From contig JACQYB010000055.1 of the NCBI GenBank assembly GCA_016208415.1, positions 1-41,321 of the forward strand: DNA of 41,321 nucleotides, written 5' to 3'. The DNA comes from Betaproteobacteria bacterium (GTDB lineage: Bacteria; Pseudomonadota; Gammaproteobacteria; Burkholderiales; Rhodocyclaceae). The position numbers and the translations under genes were made by a program. Below are positions 29,891 through 38,699 of the stretch, one piece after another (within the stretch, counting starts at the first letter, position 1; every line of letters starts with the position of its first letter). The notes under the pieces are model-generated. The model had not been told where the DNA came from, made no database searches, and saw only the letters and a program-made list of their open reading frames with translations.

Positions 29891-31183
29891 ATGCTTATTG
29901 AAGTCAAGGTTCCGCAGCTTTCCGAGTCGGTTGCCGAGGCCACCCTCGTAAGCTGGCACAAGAAGGAAGGCGAAGCGGTCGCGCGCGACGAGAATCTCAT
30001 CGACATCGAAACCGACAAGGTGGTGCTGGAAATGCCGGCCCCCGATGCGGGCGTGCTGGTGAAGATCCTCAAGGGAAACGGCTCCACCGTGGTGAGTGGC
30101 GAGGTGATCGCCCAGTTGGACACCGAGGCTGCGGCGGGCACAGCGGCCCCCGCCAAGGCCGGCGGGCAGTCTGCGGCGGCGGTAGCGCCCGCGCTGGCGT
30201 CGGTGACCGCCATGCCTGCGGCGCGCAAGATCCTGCTGGAGAAAGGCCTGGAGCCCGCCGCCGTGGCCGGCAGCGGCCGCGGTGGCCGAGTCACCAAGGC
30301 CGACGCCCTGGCGGCGCAGCCTGCCACAGCGCCGGCCGCGATGGCGATGCCGGCACCGGCGCCGGCCGCCGCGCCCTACATGGCGGCCTCCGCCGCGGTT
30401 GCCGCCGCGGCCCCGGCTCCGGCCCCGCGTGCGCCCCTGCGGCAGCCTCCCGTAGCGGTGGCCCTGGAGGCGATCATCGGCGAACGCCCCGAGCAGCGGG
30501 TGGCCATGACGCGGCTACGCCAGCGCGTGGCCGAGCGCCTCGTCCAGTCCCAGCAGACGGCGGCCATCCTGACCACGTTCAACGAGGTCAACATGGCGCC
30601 GGTGATGGATCTGCGCAACCGCTACAAGGACCGGTTCGAGAAGGAGCACGGCGTCAAACTGGGCTTCATGTCCTTCTTCGTCAAGGCGGTGATCAAGGCG
30701 CTGAAGAAGTTTCCCGTGCTCAACGCCTCGGTGGACGGCAATGACATCATCTACCACGGCTACTTCGACATCGGCATTGCCGTGGGCAGCCCGCGCGGCC
30801 TGGTGGTGCCCATCCTGCGCGACGCCGACCAGATGTCGCTGGCGGAGGTCGAGAAGAAGATCGCCGACTTCGGCGCCCGCGCCCGGGACGGCAAGCTGGG
30901 CATCGAGGAACTCACCGGCGGGACGTTCTCCATCTCCAACGGCGGGGTGTTCGGCTCGATGCTCTCAACGCCCATCATCAATCCGCCGCAGTCGGCGATC
31001 CTCGGCATCCATGCCACCAAGGACCGTCCGGTGGTGGAAAATGGCCAGATCGTCATCCGGCCGATGAATTACCTGGCGCTTTCCTACGACCATCGCATCA
31101 TCGACGGGCGCGAGGCGGTGCTGGGCCTGGTGACGATGAAGGAGGCGCTGGAGGATCCGGCGCGCATGCTGCTGGATATTTGA
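29891..31183 (+). CDS. sucB: 2-oxoglutarate dehydrogenase E2 component (dihydrolipoyl succinyltransferase)
   Basis: Transfers the succinyl group to CoA and forms the core of the complex. The 430-residue protein has an N-terminal lipoyl domain with Lys43 in [13 protein letters not shown] peripheral subunit-binding domain follows at about 107-145 ([13 protein letters not shown] ... [12 protein letters not shown]), then a long Ala/Pro linker of about 60 residues. The catalytic domain ends with [13 protein letters not shown], where His401 and Asp405 are catalytic. The Ala/Pro-rich linker after the binding domain is longer than in E. coli. An inverted-repeat element lies between it and lpdA. Confidence 0.96.
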   Translation: MLIEVKVPQLSESVAEATLVSWHKKEGEAVARDENLIDIETDKVVLEMPAPDAGVLVKILKGNGSTVVSGEVIAQLDTEAAAGTAAPAKAGGQSAAAVAPALASVTAMPAARKILLEKGLEPAAVAGSGRGGRVTKADALAAQPATAPAAMAMPAPAPAAAPYMAASAAVAAAAPAPAPRAPLRQPPVAVALEAIIGERPEQRVAMTRLRQRVAERLVQSQQTAAILTTFNEVNMAPVMDLRNRYKDRFEKEHGVKLGFMSFFVKAVIKALKKFPVLNASVDGNDIIYHGYFDIGIAVGSPRGLVVPILRDADQMSLAEVEKKIADFGARARDGKLGIEELTGGTFSISNGGVFGSMLSTPIINPPQSAILGIHATKDRPVVENGQIVIRPMNYLALSYDHRIIDGREAVLGLVTMKEALEDPARMLLDI

Positions 31184-31195
31184 GGAACCGCGTTC

Positions 31196-31282
31196 AACGC
31201 AGAGATCGCAGAGACGCAGAGAACACGGAGTTCCTTCTCTTGCCTTTCTCTGCGCCCTCTGCGCCTCTGCGTACTCTGCGTT
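31196..31282. repeat. 87-bp interspersed inverted repeat of CGCAGAGA / CTCTGCG units
   Basis: The left arm carries three GCAGAGA units (31199, 31208, 31216) and the right arm four CTCTGCG units (about 31248-31280), with outer ends AACGCAGAG and CTCTGCGTT. The arms can fold into a long imperfect hairpin with a loop near 31224-31245. It fills the sucB-lpdA gap, and the lpdA ribosome site follows directly. Similar CTCTGCG-rich repeats are, from memory, common between genes in several phyla; copy number here cannot be judged from one window. Confidence 0.7.
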
Positions 31283-31298
31283 AGAAGGGGGTAACAAC

Positions 31299-32738
31299 AT
31301 GGCGAAACAGTTTGATGTCGTCGTAATTGGCGCCGGCCCGGGAGGTTACGTCGCCGCCATTCGCGCGGCGCAACTCGGCCTGTCCGCCGCCTGCGTGGAA
31401 TCCGAGTCTTACGCCGATCCCAAGGGCGAGGTGCGCCTGGGCGGCACCTGCCTCAACGTCGGCTGCATTCCCTCCAAGGCGCTGCTGCAGTCCTCGGAGT
31501 TGTACGACCAGGCCGGTCACGCCTTCATCATGCACGGCATCAAGGCCGAGGGCGTGACCATGGACGTGCCCTCCATGATCCGCCGCAAGGAGAACATCGT
31601 CACCCAGCTCACCAGCGGCATCCGCGGCCTGTTCCGCAAGAACAAGGTGACGCTGCTGGCCGGCCACGGCAGCTTCGGCGGACGCGAAGGCGATCGGTGG
31701 CAGGTGGACGTCGCTGCAAGGAATGGCACCGTGGAACGGGTGGGGGCGCGCCATGTCATCGTCGCCACGGGTTCCCGGGCGCGCCATTTGCCGGGCGTTG
31801 CGGTGGATAACGAGTTCATCTGCGACAACGCCGGCGCCCTGAGCTTCAAGGCGGTGCCGCGTCGCCTCGGCGTGATCGGCGCCGGCGTCATCGGCCTGGA
31901 ACTGGGCAGCGTGTGGAAGCGCCTGGGCTCCGAGGTGACGATCCTGGAGGCCCTGCCGGACTTCCTCGCCGCCGCCGACGCCGCAGTGTCCAGGGAAGCC
32001 TGGAAGGTGTTCACCGGCAAGCAGGGCCTGGCCATCGAGCTGGGCGTCAATATCACCGGGGTCACGCGTCGCGGCGAGGCGGTGGTGGTCGAGTACGAGA
32101 ACGACCAGGGCAAGGCGAGCCTGGAATGCGATCGCCTGATCGTCTCCGTGGGGCGCGTGCCCAATGCCGACGGGCTCAACGCCGCGCACGTCGGGCTGAA
32201 GCTGGACGAGCGCGGCCGCATCGAGGTGGACGGCCACTGCCGCACCAACCTGCCCGACGTCTGGGCCGTGGGCGATGTGGTGCGCGGACCCATGCTGGCC
32301 CACAAGGGCATGGAAGAGGGCGTGATGGTGGCCGAGACCATCGCCGGACAGGCCGGGCACGTCAATTACAGCGCCATCCCGTGGGTGATCTACACCGATC
32401 CGGAGATTGCCTGGGTGGGCAGCACGGAGCAGCAGTTGCGCGCCGAGGGCGTGCCCTACCGTGCGGCGCAGATTCCCTTCTCCGCCAACGGCCGGGCATT
32501 GGGACAGGGCGACACCACGGGCTTCGTCAAGATGCTGGCCCACGAACGGACCGACGAGATCCTGGGGGTACACATCATCGGGCGCAACGCCTCGGAACTC
32601 ATCGCCGAGGCGGTGGTGGCGATGGAATTCGGCGCCTCGTCCGAGGACGTGGCGCGCATCTGCCATGCCCACCCGACGCTCTCGGAAGTGATGCACGAGG
32701 TGGCGCTGGCGGTGGACAAGCGGGCGCTGCACTTTTGA
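31299..32738 (+). CDS. lpdA: Dihydrolipoamide dehydrogenase (E3)
   Basis: Reoxidises the lipoyl groups of the E2 component using FAD and NAD. The 479-residue protein has [19 protein letters not shown] for FAD, the redox pair Cys51 and Cys56 in [16 protein letters not shown], the NAD-binding [20 protein letters not shown] and the catalytic His-Glu in [12 protein letters not shown] near the C-terminus. ATG 31299 is preceded by GAAGGGGG. Location behind sucAB dedicates it to the 2-oxoglutarate complex, though it can serve others. The zapE ATG shares one base with its stop (TGATG). Confidence 0.97.
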   Translation: MAKQFDVVVIGAGPGGYVAAIRAAQLGLSAACVESESYADPKGEVRLGGTCLNVGCIPSKALLQSSELYDQAGHAFIMHGIKAEGVTMDVPSMIRRKENIVTQLTSGIRGLFRKNKVTLLAGHGSFGGREGDRWQVDVAARNGTVERVGARHVIVATGSRARHLPGVAVDNEFICDNAGALSFKAVPRRLGVIGAGVIGLELGSVWKRLGSEVTILEALPDFLAAADAAVSREAWKVFTGKQGLAIELGVNITGVTRRGEAVVVEYENDQGKASLECDRLIVSVGRVPNADGLNAAHVGLKLDERGRIEVDGHCRTNLPDVWAVGDVVRGPMLAHKGMEEGVMVAETIAGQAGHVNYSAIPWVIYTDPEIAWVGSTEQQLRAEGVPYRAAQIPFSANGRALGQGDTTGFVKMLAHERTDEILGVHIIGRNASELIAEAVVAMEFGASSEDVARICHAHPTLSEVMHEVALAVDKRALHF

Positions 32739-33856
32739 TGCAATCGCCCCACCGCATCCTCAAGGTTCCGCAGCATGGCATGCTGGAAGCCTTCGATGCC
32801 GAGTTCCGCAAGCGCGGCATCACTGCGGATGCCGCGCAGGTGGACGCCGCGCGGCGGCTGCAGGCCCTCTATGACGGCCTGATCGCCTTCAAGGCGGCCC
32901 GGCGCAACCGCGTGCGCAAGCTGCTGGTACATCCGCCGCTGCCCCGCGGCATCTACTTCTGGGGCGGTGTCGGCCGCGGCAAGAGCCTGCTGCTGGACTG
33001 CTTCTTCGCCGCCGTGCCCTACCAGCGCAAACGGCGGGTGCATTTCCACGCCTTCATGCAGGAAATACACGAGGCGCTGAGGCACCACAAGAGCGAGGCC
33101 GATCCGCTCCTGCGCGTGGCCGAAGGCATTGCGGTGCAGACGCGGCTGCTGTGCTTCGACGAGTTCCACGTCTCGGACATCGCCGACGCCATGATCCTGG
33201 GGCGCCTGCTGGAGGCTCTGTTCGAGCGCGGGGTGGTGTTCTGCATGACCTCCAACTACCCGCCGGACGGGCTCTACCCAAACGGCCTGCAGCGCGCGAA
33301 TTTCCTCCCCACCATCGAACTGCTCAAACACCGCCTGGAGGTGGTGGAGATAGACGGGGGAACCGACTACCGGCTGCGCGCCCTGGAACGGGCCGACGTC
33401 TACCACGTGCCGGCGGACGCCACGGTGGAACGGAACATGGCCCGCACCTTCGCCGAGATTGCCGGCGGCGGCGGCCACGAGCGCGACATCGAGATCCTCG
33501 GTCGCACGCTGCCGGTGCGCCGCCGTGCGCCGGGGGTGATCTGGTTCGACTTCTCCGTGCTGTGCGGCGGTCCGCGTTCCCAGAACGACTACCTGGAGAT
33601 CGCCCGTCGCTTCCACACCGTATTCCTCAGCGGCGTGCCCGCCATGACGCCGGAGATGGCCGGCGAAGCGCGCCGCTTCACCTGGCTGGCGGACGTCTTC
33701 TACGATCATCGCGTCAAGCTGGTGATCGCCGCGGATCTCGCGGCCGAAAACCTCTATCGCCAGGGAACCCAAGCCCACGAGTTTGCGCGCACCGTCAGCC
33801 GGCTGGTGGAGATGCGCACCCACGACTACCTTGCCAGCGTCCACCGCACGTCCTGA
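32738..33856 (+). CDS. zapE: Cell division protein ZapE (AFG1-like ATPase)
   Basis: A 372-residue P-loop ATPase of the AFG1/LACE1 family; the E. coli protein associates with FtsZ during constriction, and the mitochondrial homologue helps quality control of respiratory proteins. Walker A is GGVGRGKS with Lys82, Walker B is LLCFDEFHVSD, and TSNYPPDGLYPNGLQR follows as sensor region. It overlaps the lpdA stop by one base and is surely cotranscribed. This link to the dehydrogenase operon is typical of betaproteobacteria and hints at a role in membrane enzyme turnover, which is inference. Confidence 0.93.
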   Translation: MQSPHRILKVPQHGMLEAFDAEFRKRGITADAAQVDAARRLQALYDGLIAFKAARRNRVRKLLVHPPLPRGIYFWGGVGRGKSLLLDCFFAAVPYQRKRRVHFHAFMQEIHEALRHHKSEADPLLRVAEGIAVQTRLLCFDEFHVSDIADAMILGRLLEALFERGVVFCMTSNYPPDGLYPNGLQRANFLPTIELLKHRLEVVEIDGGTDYRLRALERADVYHVPADATVERNMARTFAEIAGGGGHERDIEILGRTLPVRRRAPGVIWFDFSVLCGGPRSQNDYLEIARRFHTVFLSGVPAMTPEMAGEARRFTWLADVFYDHRVKLVIAADLAAENLYRQGTQAHEFARTVSRLVEMRTHDYLASVHRTS

Positions 33857-33877
33857 CGGGCGAAAGCCGTTACGCCC

Positions 33878-34618
33878 ATGAAACGGTTCATCCTGCTGCT
33901 CGTCCTCGCACTGTTCGGCCACGGCCTGGCGGCGCAGGAACTGGAGGTGCTGAGGCTGCGCCACCGCAGCGCCGAGCAGGTGCTGCCGGCACTGCGTCCG
34001 CTGGTGGAATCCGGCGGTGCGCTCACGGGGCAGAACGACGCCCTGTTCCTGCGCGCCTCAAGTGCCAATCGCGCCCAGATCCGCCGCGCGGTGGCGGAGC
34101 TGGACCGTCCGCTGCGTCGCCTGGTGATCAGCCTGCGGCTGGACAACGAGCTGTCGGGCGCGTCTGACGGCACCAGGGCATGGAGCACCCGCGGGCGAGC
34201 CGATGACCGGGTGGCGCTGCAGGTCCAGGCGGTGGAGGGCGGAGCCGCGCTCATCCATGTCGGCCGTTCCCTGCCCGTGCCGCTGCGCCAGGTCGGTTTC
34301 GGGCCGGGTGGCGTGGGGGTGTCGGAAAGCGTGGTCTTCCGCGACTTGGGCAGCGGCTTTCTCGCCGTGCCGCAGCTTGCCGGCGAACGGGTGACGCTGG
34401 AGATCAGCCCCGAGCACACCACCGCTTCCGGCGCAGTGCCGGGGGCCGCCCGCGGCATGCGCCTGTCCACCACGGTGTCGGGGCGCCTCGGCGAGTGGAT
34501 CGCGCTGGGCGGCGCGGGACAGGAATCGGCGCGGGAACGGGCAAGCGCCCGGGAATACTCCACCCGGTCGGGCGCCGAGCCGCGGCAGGTCTGGCTGCGG
34601 GTGGATGAACTGGAGTAA
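33878..34618 (+). CDS. Exported secretin N-domain (NolW-like) protein without a secretin barrel
   Basis: A 246-residue protein with a signal peptide (residues 1-19, KRFILLLVLALFGHGLAAQ). Residues 20-100 look like a secretin short N-domain: LEVLRLRHRSAEQVLPALRPL, then NDALFLRASSANRAQIRRAVAELDRPLRRLVISL, the pattern seen before the pore in type II/III secretins and in NolW. The rest is beta-rich but no secretin C-terminal domain is present and the protein is far too short for one. It begins 21 nt after zapE, with no clear ribosome site. No secretion or pilus genes are nearby. It may be an outer-membrane or periplasmic accessory; the function is unknown. Confidence 0.72.
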   Translation: MKRFILLLVLALFGHGLAAQELEVLRLRHRSAEQVLPALRPLVESGGALTGQNDALFLRASSANRAQIRRAVAELDRPLRRLVISLRLDNELSGASDGTRAWSTRGRADDRVALQVQAVEGGAALIHVGRSLPVPLRQVGFGPGGVGVSESVVFRDLGSGFLAVPQLAGERVTLEISPEHTTASGAVPGAARGMRLSTTVSGRLGEWIALGGAGQESARERASAREYSTRSGAEPRQVWLRVDELE

Positions 34619-34705
34619 GCGCCGCACGGGTCCGGCCTTCGCCGGCTGTCCGATGCTCGCCGCGGAACCTGCTACAGTGCGCCCCACGTCCGTTCCCCCG
34701 CCGTC

Positions 34706-36643
34706 ATGACCGATCCCGAATTCATACTGGGCAGCAACGGCCCGCTGGCCGGCGTCATCCCCGGTTATCGTCCGCGCCAGCAGCAGATCGAAATGGCGCG
34801 GGAAGTGGCGCGGGCCATCCACGACAATGCCGTGCTCGTGGCCGAGGCGAGAACGGGTACGGGCAAGACCTTCGCCTATCTCGTGCCGGCGGTGCTGTCG
34901 GGGGTCAAGGTCATCATCTCCACCGGCACCAAGACGCTGCAGGACCAGCTTTTCCGCCGCGACCTGCCGACGGTGCGCCAGGCGCTGCGCGTGCCCGTCA
35001 CCGTGGCGCTGCTCAAGGGCCGCGCCAACTACGTCTGTCCCTACCATCTGGAGCGGGCGATGGGGGAGGCGCGGTTGCCCAGCGCCGAGCACGCCGCCCA
35101 TCTGCGGCGCATCGCCCGCTTCGCCAAGGTGACGCACAGCGGCGACAAGTCGGAGCTTGCCGAGGTGCCCGAAGACTCCCCGGCGTGGAGCGTGGCCACC
35201 TCCACCCGCGACAACTGCCTCGGCCAGCAATGCCCCGGCTTCAACGACTGCTTCGTCATGGCGGCGCGGCGCCAGGCGCTGGAGGCCGACGTGGTCGTGG
35301 TGAATCACCACCTGTTCTTCGCCGACGTGGTGCTGCGCGACGAGGGGGTGAGCGAGTTGCTGCCGGCCTGCAACGCGGTGATCTTCGACGAGGCGCACCA
35401 GTTGCCGGAAACCGCCACGGCCTTCCTCGGCGAGTCGCTATCCACCGGGCAGTTGCAGGAACTCGCGCGCGATACCCGGGGCGAGGCGCTCACCGCGGCC
35501 GCCGATTTCGCGCCCCTGAACGAGGCGACCCACGTGCTGGAGAAGACGGTGCGCGACCTGCGCCTTGCGGTGCCCGAGGAGGGCGTGCGACTGGCGCGCA
35601 GCCGCGTCGAAGCCCGCGCCGGATTCGGCGACGCGCTGGATGCCGTGGCCCAGCGGATGGGGGAGATGGGCGCGCTGCTGCAGACCCAGGCGGAGCGCTC
35701 CCCCGGCCTGGAGGCCTGCCGCCAGCGTAGCCTGGAGATGGCGGCGCGGCTGGAGCGCTGGCGTCGGCCCGACGACCCGGAGCGGGTGCGCTGGGTGGAG
35801 GTGTTCACCCAGTCCATGGCGCTGCACGCCACGCCGCTGTCGGTGGCCGACCTCTTTCGCCGCCAGCTGGAGAGCCATCCCCGGGCGTGGATCTTCACCT
35901 CCGCCACCCTCGCCGTGGGGCGCGACTTTGGCCACTTCTGCCACGAACTCGGCCTCGAGGGCGCGCGCACCGCTGCCTGGGACAGCCCCTTCGACTACCC
36001 CAACCAGGCACTGCTCTATGCCCCGCCGCGCATGCCCGATCCCAACTCGCCGGGCTATGCGGAGGCGGTGGCCGAGGCCGCCTGGCCGGTGATCCACGCC
36101 GCCGGCGGGCGGACTTTTGTGCTGTGCACCAGCCTGCGGGCCATGCGCAGCATCCACGCCCGCCTGCGCGAGCACTTCGATGCGGAGGGCTTCGCGGCGC
36201 CGCTGCTGCTGCAGGGCGAGAGTTCGCGCAGCGAACTGCTGGCACGCTTCCGCGCCCTGGGCAACGCCGTGCTGGTGGCCTCCCAGAGCTTCTGGGAGGG
36301 CGTGGACGTGCGCGGCGAGGCGCTGTCGCTGGTGGTGATCGACCGCCTGCCCTTCGCGCCGCCCGACGACCCGGTACTGGCGGCCCGCATCGAGAAGCTG
36401 CAGAAGGCGGGCCGCAACGCCTTCATGGAGTACCAGTTGCCGCGGGCCGTGATCAGCATCAAGCAGGGTGCCGGCCGTTTGATCCGCGATGCCACCGACC
36501 GCGGCGTGCTCATGATCTGCGACCCGCGCATGCTCTCCAGACCGTACGGACGCACCGTCTGGCGCAGCCTCCCGCCCATGCGCCGCAGCCGCGAGCCGGC
36601 CGAGGCGGTGGCCTTCTTCGCCGCCGCCGGGGGCGCGGGATAG
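34706..36643 (+). CDS. yoaA: ATP-dependent DNA helicase, YoaA/DinG (XPD-like) family
   Basis: A 645-residue superfamily 2 helicase with a 4Fe-4S cluster. Walker A is ARTGTGKTFAYL with Lys54; the four cluster cysteines are Cys111, Cys171, Cys176 and Cys182 (NYVCPYH; NCLGQQCPGFNDCF); the DEAH box lies in VIFDEAHQLPE; and the C-terminal helicase half has FTSATL, SFWEGVDVRGE and QGAGRLIRD (motif VI). The length fits YoaA (636 in E. coli) better than DinG (716). YoaA acts with the polymerase III chi subunit in repair of stalled forks. ATG 34706 has no strong ribosome site; a TACAGT-like -10 near 34671 may drive it. Confidence 0.92.
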   Translation: MTDPEFILGSNGPLAGVIPGYRPRQQQIEMAREVARAIHDNAVLVAEARTGTGKTFAYLVPAVLSGVKVIISTGTKTLQDQLFRRDLPTVRQALRVPVTVALLKGRANYVCPYHLERAMGEARLPSAEHAAHLRRIARFAKVTHSGDKSELAEVPEDSPAWSVATSTRDNCLGQQCPGFNDCFVMAARRQALEADVVVVNHHLFFADVVLRDEGVSELLPACNAVIFDEAHQLPETATAFLGESLSTGQLQELARDTRGEALTAAADFAPLNEATHVLEKTVRDLRLAVPEEGVRLARSRVEARAGFGDALDAVAQRMGEMGALLQTQAERSPGLEACRQRSLEMAARLERWRRPDDPERVRWVEVFTQSMALHATPLSVADLFRRQLESHPRAWIFTSATLAVGRDFGHFCHELGLEGARTAAWDSPFDYPNQALLYAPPRMPDPNSPGYAEAVAEAAWPVIHAAGGRTFVLCTSLRAMRSIHARLREHFDAEGFAAPLLLQGESSRSELLARFRALGNAVLVASQSFWEGVDVRGEALSLVVIDRLPFAPPDDPVLAARIEKLQKAGRNAFMEYQLPRAVISIKQGAGRLIRDATDRGVLMICDPRMLSRPYGRTVWRSLPPMRRSREPAEAVAFFAAAGGAG

Positions 36644-36661
36644 GCCGGGGAGCGTGGGTGT

Positions 36662-36702
36662 TAGAATCCTCGCCATCGGCCCGGGACACGGGATTGCGGG
36701 CC
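36662..36702 (+). promoter_or_regulatory. Possible -10 box and hairpin ahead of the ATP-grasp-like gene
   Basis: TAGAAT (36662-36667) is a 5/6 match to -10, without a convincing -35. GGCCCG (36678-36683) and CGGGCC (36697-36702) can pair in the leader. It lies in the 111-nt gap after yoaA and may be where the ATP-grasp/mobB/moeA unit starts. Confidence 0.25.
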
Positions 36703-36754
36703 GCGAAGCGGCGCGGGCCCCCGCCGGCAACGAAGCGGCGGAATTCTTACTCCG

Positions 36755-38143
36755 ATGCACGACAGCATGGACACGTCCTCCGACCAGGATTTCGCCGTCA
36801 AGACGTTGCCGGGCGGGGCAATGGAAGCGCTGAATTGCCAGGGCGACTGCACCGAACTGGCAGCCCAGCTTAACCACGCCTGCCTGTGTGTCTCCCTGGA
36901 CCGGGCGCGTCTGCGCCGGGAACTGGAGGGCGGCGACGCCACGGGCGGCGTGTGGGCCATGGTGGCGGAGGAACGTCCCAACCTGTTCGCCACCACCGCG
37001 GTGTTCGTCGGGGCGCAGCACATCGCGCGCATGGCGGAAATCGTCGCCGCGCTGGAGCGGGTGATCGCCCTGCCCGGGTACCGGCAAGCCGTGCTGTGCG
37101 CCGCGCCCGCGGTGGCCCGCCATCCTGGGGCCTCCGGCGGCGCCTGCCTGGGCTACGACTTTCACCTCGGCGGTGCCGGGCCGCGGCTCATCGAGATCAA
37201 TACCAACGCCGGCGGCGGCATGCTCTGCGCCGCCCTGGCCCGCGCCCAGCAGGCCTGCTGCGACAGCGTGGCGGCGGTGATTCCGGGGCCTTCAGGCGAA
37301 TGCGCGGCGGAGGCGGCCTTCGTGGAGATGTTCCGCGCCGAGTGGGGCGCCATGCGCGGCGCGCTGGAACTGCATACCGTGGCCGTCGTCGATGACGCGC
37401 CCCGGGAGCAGTACATGTACCCCGAGTTCCTGCTGTTCCGGGATCTGTTCGAGCGCCACGGCATGGAGGCGGTGGTGTGTGATGCGGCGGAACTGGCGCT
37501 GCGCGACGGGGCGCTGTGGCATGGCGCGCGGCGCATTGACCTGGTCTACAACCGGCTCACCGACTTCTACTTCGACGAGCCGCGCCACGCCACCCTGCGC
37601 CAGGCCTGGTTCGACGATGCGGCGGTAATCACGCCCCATCCACGCGCCCACGCGCTGTACGCCGACAAGCGCAACCTGGCGTTGCTCTGCGACGCCGCGG
37701 CGCTGGCCGCGATGGGTGTAGGACCGGTCGACCGGTCGGTGCTGGCCGGGGGCATCCCCCACACCGAGGTGGTGCGCGCGCAGCACGCGGAGATCCTGTG
37801 GAGCCGGCGGCGCGGGCTGTTCTTCAAACCGGCCTTCGGCTACGGCAGCCGCGCCGCCTACCGCGGCGACAAGCTGACGCGGCGCGTCTTCGACGAGATC
37901 CTGGGCGCCGGCTACTACGTGGTCCAGGACCTGGTGCCTCCCAGCGCGCGGCGCGTGGCCCAGGATGCGGCCACCGTGGACCTCAAGATCGACCTGCGCA
38001 ACTACGCCTATGGCGGGCAGGTGCAACTGGTGGCGGCGCGGCTGTACCAGGGCCAGACCACCAATTTCCGCACCCCCGGGGGCGGCTTCGCCCCGGTGCT
38101 TACGGTGCCCTGCGGCGACGACGCGGAGGGATGTACATGCTGA
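36755..38143 (+). CDS. Cys-rich protein resembling circularly permuted ATP-grasp ligases; function unknown
   Basis: I do not recognise a named family. The 462-residue protein has 15 cysteines, among them a CxxxC and CxC set near the N-terminus (Cys28, 32, 43, 45) and a C-terminal GCTC (Cys460, 462). ATP-grasp-like signals follow. They are RLIEINTNAGGGML (144-157) with Glu and two Asn as in Mg sites; IDLVYNRLTDFYFDEP (261-276) and YADKRN (302-307), as in circularly permuted ATP-grasps; FFKPAFGYGSRAAY (356-369) with a likely ATP-binding Lys358; and VVQDLVPPS ... DLKIDLRNYAYGG (389-421). Glutathionylspermidine-synthase-like and DUF404/407 proteins share this layout. It would make an amide or peptide bond. 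No signal peptide. mobB starts 35 nt later, so cotranscription is likely. Confidence 0.6.
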   Translation: MHDSMDTSSDQDFAVKTLPGGAMEALNCQGDCTELAAQLNHACLCVSLDRARLRRELEGGDATGGVWAMVAEERPNLFATTAVFVGAQHIARMAEIVAALERVIALPGYRQAVLCAAPAVARHPGASGGACLGYDFHLGGAGPRLIEINTNAGGGMLCAALARAQQACCDSVAAVIPGPSGECAAEAAFVEMFRAEWGAMRGALELHTVAVVDDAPREQYMYPEFLLFRDLFERHGMEAVVCDAAELALRDGALWHGARRIDLVYNRLTDFYFDEPRHATLRQAWFDDAAVITPHPRAHALYADKRNLALLCDAAALAAMGVGPVDRSVLAGGIPHTEVVRAQHAEILWSRRRGLFFKPAFGYGSRAAYRGDKLTRRVFDEILGAGYYVVQDLVPPSARRVAQDAATVDLKIDLRNYAYGGQVQLVAARLYQGQTTNFRTPGGGFAPVLTVPCGDDAEGCTC

Positions 38144-38177
38144 ACCATCGTGGCGGCGAACGGGGCGGGAGAACGCT

Positions 38178-38699
38178 GTGAAGAAAGTGTTCGGCTTTGC
38201 CGGCTGGAGCGGCAGCGGCAAGACCACCCTCATCGAGCGGGTCGTGCCGCGCCTGGTGGCGCACGGGGTGAAGGTTTCGGTGATCAAGCACACCCACCAC
38301 GGCTTCGACATCGATCGGCCCGGCAAGGACTCCTGGCGCCACCGCGAGGCCGGCGCCACGGAGGTGCTGCTCACCTCCGGCGAGCGCTGGGTGCTGATGC
38401 ACGAGCTGCGCGGCGCGCCCGAGCCCGGCATCGAGCGGCAACTGGAGATCCTCTCGCCCTGCGACGTGGTGCTGGTGGAGGGCTTCAAGGATCTGCCCAT
38501 TCCCAAGATCGAGGTGCACCGTCCGGCCCACGGACGGCCGCTGATGTTCCCGGACAATCCCCACGTCGTGGCCGTGGCCGCGGACGCGCCCATCGACACG
38601 CGCCTGCCCTTGCTTGATCTCAACGACGCCTCGGCGATCGGGCGTTTCATCATGCGCCATGTCGGACTCCAGATCGCGACGGGAGACGTTCGCCCATGA
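38178..38699 (+). CDS. mobB: Molybdopterin-guanine dinucleotide biosynthesis adaptor MobB
   Basis: A 173-residue P-loop GTP-binding protein that assists MobA in attaching GMP to the molybdenum cofactor. It has FGFAGWSGSGKTTLIE with Lys15, VSVIKHTHHGFDIDRPGKDSWRHREAGA, typical of MobB, and the VLVEGFKDLPIPKIEV motif. The start is GTG 38178 with GGGAG about 8 nt upstream; the reading frame is open earlier but out of homology. Its stop overlaps moeA (ATGA), so the two are coupled. Together they imply molybdoenzymes, for example nitrate reductase, in this organism. Confidence 0.94.
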   Translation: MKKVFGFAGWSGSGKTTLIERVVPRLVAHGVKVSVIKHTHHGFDIDRPGKDSWRHREAGATEVLLTSGERWVLMHELRGAPEPGIERQLEILSPCDVVLVEGFKDLPIPKIEVHRPAHGRPLMFPDNPHVVAVAADAPIDTRLPLLDLNDASAIGRFIMRHVGLQIATGDVRP

